Assembly (NCBI RefSeq): GCF_013328345.1
Contig: NZ_JABULX010000011.1
Span: 49,671-113,670 of the forward strand
Reading direction: 5' to 3'
DNA from: Marinifaba aquimaris
GTDB taxonomy: Bacteria > Pseudomonadota > Gammaproteobacteria > Enterobacterales > Alteromonadaceae
Length of the DNA: 64,000 bases
The stretch's first letter is position 1. Every line of letters begins with the position of its first letter. The notes beneath the pieces are model-generated. The model did not search any database. It was given only the letters and a program-made list of their open reading frames with translations, and had not been told where the DNA came from. Both the position numbers and the translations under genes were made by a program. This document shows positions 22,967 to 30,484 of this stretch, in pieces.

Positions 22967-23893
22967 ATGTCGAGTCGATTGCTATTAATCGCTGCTTTGT
23001 TACTGAATTTAGCAAGTCCTTTGTCCCTTGCCAATGAAAGTGATTGCGATTTAGAACAATATTTAGCAGAAAACTGTATTGAACCGGGTGAATTCAATAT
23101 CTCAGTGGCACTCGGTTATGGGGTTAAAGAGAACCCTTATCGCTATGAAGATGATATCGATTTGTACGTCCTACCTGATATTAGTTTCTACTATGGCAAT
23201 TGGTTTTTTGACAAAGATACGTTTGGTTATAGTGTCAGTAACACAGCATCACAGTCTGTAAATGTGACCCTGTCGCTAAGTGATGACTCTGCTTACTTTC
23301 ACGATTATCATTTAGCTAATATTACGCCTGCGCGCTCAGAATCTGTCCCTGATGAAAATAAGCCATCCTTTGGTACCGCTCTTGATGATGAATACTTACC
23401 TGAACACAGTGAAGAATTACCACAAACTACTTATCGCTTAACAGATAGCTTCGATATTGAGAGAAAAATTGCCGGCCATATTGGTCTGGAGTGGAATCGT
23501 TACTATCAGACATGGTCATACCAATTAGCTGTCAGCCAAGATATAACAGGTGTTCATCAAGGCCATGGATTAACACTCAAGTTAAATAAATTTTGGCACT
23601 GGGATGAATTAAAAGTAAATACTAACCTGGCTTTAAAATATAAAAGTGAAGATTGGGTCAATTACTATTACGGTGTCGATGATAACGATACATTCGATCC
23701 AAATTGGCATTATGAAGCAGAGGCGGGGGTTAATATTGTTGCCGACTTAGTCTTAGTTTATGGGTTAAATGACGCATTATCATTGTTATCTACTTTTCGC
23801 TATGAAAAACTAGACGACGAAATTTCAAATAGCCCATTAGTTGATAAAAATCATTTAACTCAGTGGTTTAGCGGTTTTATATACCACTTCTAA
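22967..23893 (+). CDS. MipA/OmpV family outer-membrane protein
   Basis: A 308-residue protein with a signal peptide (about 1-22) and alternating beta strands ending in an aromatic residue (GFIYHF), as expected for a barrel. The early block FNISVALGYGVKENPYRYED (about 43-62) and LYVLPDISFYYGNWFFD (about 65-81) are typical of MipA/OmpV. The first gene of a run of five plus-strand genes (3-bp gap to the next), followed by DUF3019, a response regulator, a histidine kinase and a lipoyl-like protein. In Vibrio cholerae an ompV gene sits beside the VprAB/CarRS two-component genes, so this barrel may be a target of the adjacent system. Confidence 0.85.
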   Translation: MSSRLLLIAALLLNLASPLSLANESDCDLEQYLAENCIEPGEFNISVALGYGVKENPYRYEDDIDLYVLPDISFYYGNWFFDKDTFGYSVSNTASQSVNVTLSLSDDSAYFHDYHLANITPARSESVPDENKPSFGTALDDEYLPEHSEELPQTTYRLTDSFDIERKIAGHIGLEWNRYYQTWSYQLAVSQDITGVHQGHGLTLKLNKFWHWDELKVNTNLALKYKSEDWVNYYYGVDDNDTFDPNWHYEAEAGVNIVADLVLVYGLNDALSLLSTFRYEKLDDEISNSPLVDKNHLTQWFSGFIYHF

Positions 23894-23896
23894 AGC

Positions 23897-24268
23897 ATGA
23901 TAAAAAATATAATTACAGTTTTCGCAGTACTTATCGCGACATGTACTTTGCCTGTTTTGGCCAATAATTCGGGCTATATAGAACTTCGCCCTAAAGCGTG
24001 CGCGGTCGATAGCAACAAACAATGTGTAGTCGAGATTGAAGTCGTATTTTTTGCTGACATTCACGCTTGTGCCTATCAGACTAAACACAAACTGGCTTGC
24101 ACAGAAAATAAAGAATCAACCACCATCTATGCTTATGAGGGCGATACAGCTATTCGTTTTGATCTTATCGATTCAAAAAGTCAAAAAAGTATAGATTACA
24201 CTGAACTCACCCTAGTTGAATTAGCGAAATATAAACGCCGACAACGCAATCCTTGGAGCCTATTTTGA
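23897..24268 (+). CDS. DUF3019 family periplasmic protein
   Basis: A 123-residue protein with a signal peptide (about 1-22, ending VLA). The mature part has four cysteines (about 35, 43, 57 and 68), consistent with two disulfides made by the DsbA/DsbB system, and ends in a basic RRQRNPW tail. DUF3019 proteins repeatedly occur between mipA/ompV genes and OmpR-type two-component genes in Shewanella and relatives. Function is not established; a periplasmic accessory of the sensor is an inference. Its stop overlaps the TTG start of the response regulator. Confidence 0.85.
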   Translation: MIKNIITVFAVLIATCTLPVLANNSGYIELRPKACAVDSNKQCVVEIEVVFFADIHACAYQTKHKLACTENKESTTIYAYEGDTAIRFDLIDSKSQKSIDYTELTLVELAKYKRRQRNPWSLF

Positions 24269-24987
24269 GTACTACGCCTTTTGATACTAAACATATCGTG
24301 CTTGTTGAAGATGATATTAAATTGTCACGCCTTGTCAGTGATTATTTAGAGTCGAATGGCTATACGGTAGAAGTTATCAACAATGGAGCGAAGGCGGTTA
24401 TTCAGCTGCAAAAAATTAAAGCGGACATGATCATATTAGATGTGATGTTGCCCGGTTTAAATGGCTTTGAAATTTGTAAGCAAATACGCCCTGTTTTTTC
24501 AGGACCGATATTGTTTTTAACCGCAAAAGCCAGTGACTTTGATCATGTTTTGGGTTTGGAAATTGGTGCAGATGATTTTATTATCAAACCCGTTGAACCT
24601 CGGGTGTTATTGGCAAGAGTTCAGACGCTATTTAGGCGTTCTGGTCCCGCACAATCTGAAGTGTTACAAACGAATGAGATAACTTTGGGCCATCTCGTTA
24701 TCAATACCAACAAACGCACGACGCATTTAGCTAATGAATCAATCGAACTCACCACACATGAATTTGATTTACTGCAAGTTTTGATGGCAAATGCAGGTGA
24801 AGTGCTGAGCCGAGAGTATTTAACTCAAGCACTCCGAGGTCGTGATTACAACGGATTAGACCGCTCCGTCGATGTCAGGGTCTCTAAATTACGTCGAAAG
24901 CTTGGCGACGATAGCGATGACCCTCAAAAAATAAAAACGATTTGGGGACAAGGTTATTTATTAGTGCCCGATGCTTGGGAACGTTAA
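24265..24987 (+). CDS. OmpR-family response regulator
   Basis: I choose TTG 24265 as start: it overlaps the DUF3019 stop and lies 6 bases after a GGAG site at 24255-24258. This gives 240 residues beginning MSTTPFDTKHIVLVEDD. An upstream in-frame TTG at 24253 lacks such a site. Residues 10-125 are the receiver (acidic pair in VEDD, phosphoacceptor Asp59 in IILDVMLPG, Lys in IIKPVEP). The C-terminal half is the OmpR winged helix ending with WGQGYLL. It should activate or repress envelope genes when phosphorylated by the kinase encoded 3 bp downstream. Confidence 0.92.
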   Translation: MSTTPFDTKHIVLVEDDIKLSRLVSDYLESNGYTVEVINNGAKAVIQLQKIKADMIILDVMLPGLNGFEICKQIRPVFSGPILFLTAKASDFDHVLGLEIGADDFIIKPVEPRVLLARVQTLFRRSGPAQSEVLQTNEITLGHLVINTNKRTTHLANESIELTTHEFDLLQVLMANAGEVLSREYLTQALRGRDYNGLDRSVDVRVSKLRRKLGDDSDDPQKIKTIWGQGYLLVPDAWER

Positions 24988-24990
24988 TGA

Positions 24991-26301
24991 ATGGCTAAGC
25001 TTTTCATTCGTTTTTACCTGATACTATTTGTTGTTTTTATCAGTCTTGGTGCCGTATTTGATTGGTTATGGGCTGAATATCAGGCTCACAAGCAACAGCA
25101 TGCCTACCATTTTTCTGAAAAAGACATTCAAACATTCGTTCATGCAATCAATGCTATTACAACGAATGATTCGAGTATTAGTATCGATTGGCAACTACTC
25201 AGTGACAAACTGAGCAAGCAGTTCGATACTCGCATTTCTTTTTGGTCGAAAGCCGATATTGCTTTTACACCCGAAATAATAGCGGCTGTTAGTCAGGCCC
25301 CCATCGCATTGGAAGATACAAAGGGTAGAACCCATTATTATGCGGATATGCCTAAACACGATAAGTATTTAGTTATCAAGGTAATTTATACCGAAAGCCA
25401 GTGGCTTAAATTGTCCTTATCTGTCCTGTTTTACCTCATCATTGCCGCTTCATCTTGGCTTTTACTCAAGCCGTTGTGGGGTGATTTAATGATAATTAAA
25501 AATGGAGCAGAGCACGTTACCCAGGGCAAGCTCGATACCCATATTAATATTAATTCATCGTCATTTATCATCAGTATCGCCAAAAGTATCAACTACATGC
25601 TTGATAGAATTAGGCAATTAGTTAATGCACAAAAAGAACTCACTTCAGCGGTATCTCATGAAGTCAAAACCCCGATTGCACGCACTAAATTTGCCCTAGA
25701 AATGCTCAAACAAAAAGTAGAAAAGGGCGATCAACAGGCTTGTGTTGATTACATCGATTCCATCTCTGAAGATATGGATCAAGTTGACCAACTGATCACA
25801 GAAATGTTGACTTACGCAAGGTTTGAACAAGCGCAACCAGAGCTGAATTTGATAGATACTTCTTTAGCTGAAATTGTTGAACAAATTGTCCAAGAACAAC
25901 AACTGTTATTACAGGATATCGAAGTAAAAATTGAAGGAGATAACTCGCTAGTTTTATCCTGTGACCCGCATTTTATTCAACGAGCCCTACAAAATATCAT
26001 CTTAAATGCGCGAAAATATTGCCAACATAATATTTTGGTTCAAATAACTAAACACCAAGATGAATTCGTACTTGCCATTGAAGACGATGGTCAAGGCATT
26101 ATGGATTCAGATAAAGATAAGGTCTTTGTTGCCTTTTCAAGGTTAGACCAAAGCCGAGCAAAAGAGTCAGGTGGTTTTGGTTTAGGTTTGGCCATCGTGA
26201 AAAAAGTAATCGATTGGCACCAGGGAAGCATTGTTGTTAAAGACGGGGAGATATTAACGGGTGCTCGTTTTGAAATAAGACTCCCCATTTATCTTAATTA
26301 A
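24991..26301 (+). CDS. Sensor histidine kinase
   Basis: A 436-residue inner-membrane kinase with two membrane segments (about 5-25 and 140-160) enclosing a 110-residue periplasmic sensor region. A HAMP linker follows, then HisKA with His223 in SHEVKTPIART, and an ATPase domain with N box NARKYC, DDGQGI and GFGLGLAIVKK. It is the partner of the response regulator encoded directly upstream. The gene arrangement with MipA/OmpV recalls the CarS/VprB kinase of Vibrio, which responds to envelope stress from bile and antimicrobial peptides. The signal here is not known. Confidence 0.92.
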   Translation: MAKLFIRFYLILFVVFISLGAVFDWLWAEYQAHKQQHAYHFSEKDIQTFVHAINAITTNDSSISIDWQLLSDKLSKQFDTRISFWSKADIAFTPEIIAAVSQAPIALEDTKGRTHYYADMPKHDKYLVIKVIYTESQWLKLSLSVLFYLIIAASSWLLLKPLWGDLMIIKNGAEHVTQGKLDTHININSSSFIISIAKSINYMLDRIRQLVNAQKELTSAVSHEVKTPIARTKFALEMLKQKVEKGDQQACVDYIDSISEDMDQVDQLITEMLTYARFEQAQPELNLIDTSLAEIVEQIVQEQQLLLQDIEVKIEGDNSLVLSCDPHFIQRALQNIILNARKYCQHNILVQITKHQDEFVLAIEDDGQGIMDSDKDKVFVAFSRLDQSRAKESGGFGLGLAIVKKVIDWHQGSIVVKDGEILTGARFEIRLPIYLN

Positions 26302-26326
26302 CCGACTTTTAGAAGGAATACGAAAC

Positions 26327-26677
26327 ATGGATGTAAAGGTCCCTAAATTGGCAGCCATTGAGGGCGAAATCAAAGTTGCAGCTGTTCATATCAATAACAG
26401 ACAAGCAATAAATAAAGGTGACTTGTTAATTGATGTCGAAAATAACAAAGTGACGCTTGATGTGACAGCTAAGCAAACAGGTATCGTGGATAACTTCTCA
26501 TTAAAAGTGGGGGATATTGTTCAATCTGAAGCCGTATTCATGTCAATTAGACCCGCAGAGGATAATGAAGTGCCTGCTCCCAGGAAATTATCAATTGCAG
26601 AAGAAGTCGCTTTTTTAAGACGTGAAAATGCAAGATTGATTGCCGAAATTGAAAAAGTGAAGCGCTTTGGAATATAA
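26327..26677 (+). CDS. Stand-alone lipoyl/biotinyl-attachment-like domain protein with C-terminal coiled coil
   Basis: A 116-residue cytoplasmic protein. Residues 1-77 resemble one lipoyl domain of a 2-oxoacid dehydrogenase E2: VPKLAA at the start and a hairpin LLIDVENNKVTLDVTA carrying Lys41 at the place of the modified Lys. The usual acidic residue before that Lys is Asn. Residues 86-113 look like a short leucine-rich coiled coil (EEVAFLRRENARLIAEIEKV). An AAGGAA site precedes the ATG and the gap to the kinase gene is 25 bp, so it may end the two-component operon. No E2 catalytic part is present. Its carrier role, if any, is unknown. Confidence 0.7.
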   Translation: MDVKVPKLAAIEGEIKVAAVHINNRQAINKGDLLIDVENNKVTLDVTAKQTGIVDNFSLKVGDIVQSEAVFMSIRPAEDNEVPAPRKLSIAEEVAFLRRENARLIAEIEKVKRFGI

Positions 26678-26687
26678 CCTCTATTAA

Positions 26688-26726
26688 CTTGGCCTCTGAC
26701 ACAAATATCAGCATAAAGAGGCCAAG
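26688..26726. terminator. Hairpin between the lipoyl-like gene and the M20 peptidase gene
   Basis: Exact 10-base arms (26688-26697 and 26717-26726) with a 19-base loop, placed between two convergent genes. There is no T run after the stem, so it is a weak or factor-assisted terminator. Confidence 0.5.
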
Positions 26727-26750
26727 CTAGTGTCTTGGATTTACGTGTAA

Positions 26751-27893
26751 TTAGTTAACCACTGCAGATTCGCGTTCGGCCACTGTCTTAGACTGAAATG
26801 CATTGTAATGCGCCAATATTTTAGTCACTTGCTCAATGCGTTTGACAAAGCTTGCTTTACAAGCCCGTTCATCTAAGGTGTGGTCACCATCGCCAAAAGG
26901 GCCAAAACCATCAATGGTGGGTAAGCCAGCGGCTGAGGTTATATTGGCATCGCTCACCCCCCCACGTTTTTCTGTCAGTAATCTCTCACCGATAATGGTT
27001 TCTAGTTGTTGTAATAACGCTGCTTGATTAGCGTTGGGTTGCATCACATCTCGTTGTATTCCACCTGATAAATGTGCAGAAACTCCCCAGTTGGAGGCAG
27101 AGCATACAATTTGATTGAGACGGTTTAATAATCTTTTTTTCTCTTCTAATTTGGTATACCTGATCTCTACTTTTAAGTTGGCTTTTGGCGAGATTGTATT
27201 GGCACCTATACCACCGGAAATTTGGCCTACATTGACTGTCGTGCCTTTAGTTAAATCCGTTAAGGCCGTTAATGAAACCAACATATGCGCGGCGGCTAAA
27301 TTTGCATTTCGGCCATCGATATAGTGATTACCTGCATGTGCCGCTTTGCCATGAAGGTCGATTTCAAATGTGCCCACGCCTTTTCGACCGATCACCACTT
27401 CACCGTTTTTCCCTGCAGCTTCAAAAACTAAACACGCATCATACTTGGGGGCTAATTCACTTGTTAGTGCTCTGCTATCATCACTTCCTGTTTCTTCGTC
27501 ACTGACTAACAACATATCAATGTTAGCTATGCCTCCTAACGTTTGATAGACATTGCGAAGAGCGGATAAAGCAACATAATTGCCGCCTTTCATATCACAT
27601 ACTCCAGGGCCATATATCCAATGTTCATCTTGATGAAATTGAGTAAAAGTATTGACTGGGTAGACAGTATCTAAGTGCCCAAGTAGCAGGAGTTTCTGTC
27701 CTGCTGTTTTATTGCTAATAAATAACAGATGATCGCCAATTTTCACTCGTTCATATCGTTTAATTTCGAATCCTAAATCCTGCATCCAGTTCGAAAATAC
27801 ATGCCCGTTCTCATCAACGCCTGCTTTATTCTTTGTATGTGAATTAAGTTCAATAATCTGTTGTAGCTCTGAGTAATCAAATTGACTCGACAT
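26751..27893 (-). CDS. M20 family metallopeptidase (carboxypeptidase G2-like)
   Basis: A 380-residue di-zinc peptidase. Metal-site motifs are visible: GHLDTVYP (His-Asp, near 72), PGVCDMKGG (bridging Asp, near 98), SDEETGSDD (Glu pair, near 131), and GDGDHTLDER (His, near 341). The dimerisation insert with GKAAHAGNHY (about 185-194) is also present. M20 enzymes of this subgroup remove C-terminal residues, often Glu, from peptides or folates. There is no signal peptide, so it is cytoplasmic. It is divergent from the ATP-grasp/M14 cassette across 240 bp, which suggests shared regulation and a joint role in peptide turnover. Confidence 0.85.
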   Translation of the reverse strand: MSSQFDYSELQQIIELNSHTKNKAGVDENGHVFSNWMQDLGFEIKRYERVKIGDHLLFISNKTAGQKLLLLGHLDTVYPVNTFTQFHQDEHWIYGPGVCDMKGGNYVALSALRNVYQTLGGIANIDMLLVSDEETGSDDSRALTSELAPKYDACLVFEAAGKNGEVVIGRKGVGTFEIDLHGKAAHAGNHYIDGRNANLAAAHMLVSLTALTDLTKGTTVNVGQISGGIGANTISPKANLKVEIRYTKLEEKKRLLNRLNQIVCSASNWGVSAHLSGGIQRDVMQPNANQAALLQQLETIIGERLLTEKRGGVSDANITSAAGLPTIDGFGPFGDGDHTLDERACKASFVKRIEQVTKILAHYNAFQSKTVAERESAVVN

Positions 27894-28133
27894 AAAACAC
27901 TTTCCTTGATTGGTTTAATTAAAAGCTTTGTCCTATTATGTGAATGTTTGAAGGCACTTTGGTGACAATAATTGGTTATATTGTAAACAAAAAATCACAA
28001 CTGTTAAGCTTTGATGTCATTTTAAAAATGTCATCTAAGTGTCACTAATTGTGCAAATTATATTCAGGTAATAGCTGTTTAATTAACGAACTGCTCTGAG
28101 ACGGATTTTTATTGGTAATAAGGAAGACGGGAA

Positions 28134-29069
28134 ATGTCTGATCATAATGTTGGCATTTGGATGTACCAAAATGGCGGTGGTGACCGCATAGAACAAACAA
28201 TCATTTCACAGTTAGCACAGCGCAATATTAACTGTATAACAGGTTTAGATTTAAACACAGCACGCTCTACTCATGGACAAATAAATTGCCGTGGCACCAT
28301 AATGGAAGAGCTTGATGCATTTTTCAGTTACAACGCAGGCCAACAAACTCAGTATCAAACCTATCTATATCAAGCGCTCAACCACTCAATTCCTATTTTG
28401 AATAATTATGATGCGTTTGCATTGACAGAAGATAAATATCAAACCGCACACTTATTGCAACAACATGGTATTACCACATCGGATTACCATTTAATTCATA
28501 AAAACGATATTGAAGGCTTGAAATGTGCCATACGCGCCTGTGGTGGCAAAGTCGTTTACAAGCCCACTGAAGGATGGGGTGGTGTCGGTATTGTTAAAAT
28601 TGAAAGCGAACGAGCGCTTGATATGTTACTGCCCTTTATCAGTCGCACTGATTTGCGCTACTTCTATGTCGAACGTTTTATTGATTATGACAACACTGAT
28701 TACCGAATAGACATAGTTGATGGGCAATATATCGGCTGTTATGGACGAAAGGCACCAGATGATGATTGGAAAACGAATGTCACTAGTGGCGGGACTATTT
28801 TTGTCAGAGACCCAGAGGATGAAGTGATCGAGCTGGCCAAACGCGCGGCAAAAATTACAGGGTTAGAAATTGCTGGCGTGGATATTATTTATGACAGAGA
28901 GCGTGAGGAGTATGTCGTACTTGAAGTTAACGGTATCCCAGCTTTTGCGACACCTGAACAAGAAAAATTAGGACTTAATTTCAACGGGCGAAAAATTAAC
29001 GCCATCGTTGATTTGATAGAAAAAACTGTCTCATCTAACAACAAACATACAGATAACAAGGCTGCGTAA
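28134..29069 (+). CDS. RimK-like ATP-grasp ligase
   Basis: A 311-residue cytoplasmic ATP-grasp protein. The ATP-binding Lys and glycine loop are in KVVYKPTEGWGGVGIVKI (about 139-156), the hinge is YFYVERFIDYDNTDYRID, and the Mg2+-binding end reads EVNGIPAFATPE, keeping the Glu-X-Asn pair. The closest known relatives are RimK/LysX-type enzymes, which join an amino acid to a carboxyl group of a protein or small acceptor. The substrate is unknown. A GGAAGACGGGAA stretch precedes the ATG. It is the first gene of the cassette with a second ATP-grasp gene (1-bp overlap, TAATG). Confidence 0.85.
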   Translation: MSDHNVGIWMYQNGGGDRIEQTIISQLAQRNINCITGLDLNTARSTHGQINCRGTIMEELDAFFSYNAGQQTQYQTYLYQALNHSIPILNNYDAFALTEDKYQTAHLLQQHGITTSDYHLIHKNDIEGLKCAIRACGGKVVYKPTEGWGGVGIVKIESERALDMLLPFISRTDLRYFYVERFIDYDNTDYRIDIVDGQYIGCYGRKAPDDDWKTNVTSGGTIFVRDPEDEVIELAKRAAKITGLEIAGVDIIYDREREEYVVLEVNGIPAFATPEQEKLGLNFNGRKINAIVDLIEKTVSSNNKHTDNKAA

Positions 29070-30448
29070 TGACAACAACAAAAAACAAAGCATTACCTAA
29101 ACTAGGTTTCCTTTATCTTGATTATGTAATGCGATTTTTCGATAAATCCAATTTCAAAGGATGGCCAAATAAAATTGAACAAGTTACTTATCACTGGGGT
29201 AATGACAAGCAAAGATTTATCAATGAAGTCAAACGTAAAAAGATTGATGTGTTAATAGGTAATATTCCTGCTACTGCCTATGAGACATTTAGAAAAATTG
29301 CTAGAGAGTTACCTGGCGTACAATTTTTACCGTCAATTGATGCGCAATTTTGTAATAAATCTAAAGAGAACGTCACGCACTTTTGTAAAAAATACAACTT
29401 ACCAATTCCACGTACTGAAATCTTTTATGAATTTGCCGATGCAAGAAACTATTTAGCCAAAACGCATTACCCCAAGATTATTAAAAAATCCTATGGTCCA
29501 TCAAACTATGGTGGTTACTACGTTCACAAGGTGGATAATTTCAAAGATGCAGTGAATTTACTGTCGCATAAAAAATACTACCCTGTGTACGTACAAGACT
29601 TTGTTCCTATGCAAGCTGATATTCGTGTCATGTTAATTGGCCATAAGCCTGTTTGTGCATTCTGGCGAAGACCACCCGAAGGAGAGTGGCTGACCAACAC
29701 CAGTCAAGGTGGATCAATGGATTACAAAAATGTACCTAAAAGGGCACTGGATATAGCGGTTAAAGCATCAAAAGCGGCCAATGCTGAATACTGGGCCTGC
29801 GATATTGCATTAGGAACTGATGGTAAATATCGAATTTTAGAATGTGCAACCGCCTTTGCCGCTTTTCCTTACATCAGAGATTGGATTGGTCAGTTTATTA
29901 TGTGGAAGGTTTCGAACGGTCAATTCCCATTGCCGCACATTCCACTTTATAACTGGGAAGAACTCGGCAAAATCGATTCAAATCTCTTGCGCACGATGCG
30001 ACACATTACTTTTTCACGTCCGGTTAATAACCAACCACAATGTGATGATGTGGCAGATATGTTTAATCAGGTTACGCCTCAAAATATCCCCCTTATTAAT
30101 ACAGAAAATCGATTTGATGAAGAATGGCCTAGTGAGATATGGGACAGACAGTCAGTGCTTAAATCGACATCCAGTTTATTTCCAAAAGTGAAAGTTGAAA
30201 ATGCTGAAACGCCCGCGGAGAAAGAACAGGAGTTACCGTACACAGAGCAAGAGTTAGTTGAGTTTTTATCATCGGTAAAAGGGCTAGGTCAGGTCACGGT
30301 TCAGCTGATTATTGATACCTTAGGTCTAGAAAGGTTAATCAAAGCACTTGATGACGAACCTACTATTTTACTTGAAGTTAAGAGTATAAAAGAGAAAAAA
30401 GTGGATGCCATCATTGAGCATTGGCAAGCGATCCAACAAAGCGTTTAG
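29069..30448 (+). CDS. Second ATP-grasp protein with C-terminal helix-hairpin-helix-like region
   Basis: A 459-residue protein. Residues 80-300 are an ATP-grasp fold: KIIKKSYGPSNYGGYYVHK (about 138-156), PVYVQDFVPMQADIRVMLIG (about 173-192) and a NTSQGGSM loop. At the Mg2+-binding end the sequence reads RILECATAFAAFP, so the usual Asn of Glu-X-Asn is Ala. Activity may be altered or lost. The C-terminal 70 residues (SVKGLGQVTVQLIIDTLG and following) look like paired helix-hairpin-helix elements, a module usually found in DNA-binding or structural contexts. The start overlaps the previous stop by one base, so the two ATP-grasp proteins are likely made together and may pair. Confidence 0.8.
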   Translation: MTTTKNKALPKLGFLYLDYVMRFFDKSNFKGWPNKIEQVTYHWGNDKQRFINEVKRKKIDVLIGNIPATAYETFRKIARELPGVQFLPSIDAQFCNKSKENVTHFCKKYNLPIPRTEIFYEFADARNYLAKTHYPKIIKKSYGPSNYGGYYVHKVDNFKDAVNLLSHKKYYPVYVQDFVPMQADIRVMLIGHKPVCAFWRRPPEGEWLTNTSQGGSMDYKNVPKRALDIAVKASKAANAEYWACDIALGTDGKYRILECATAFAAFPYIRDWIGQFIMWKVSNGQFPLPHIPLYNWEELGKIDSNLLRTMRHITFSRPVNNQPQCDDVADMFNQVTPQNIPLINTENRFDEEWPSEIWDRQSVLKSTSSLFPKVKVENAETPAEKEQELPYTEQELVEFLSSVKGLGQVTVQLIIDTLGLERLIKALDDEPTILLEVKSIKEKKVDAIIEHWQAIQQSV

Positions 30449-30484
30449 AACTAAAAAGTTTAACCTTTAAGTGAACGGTAACAG

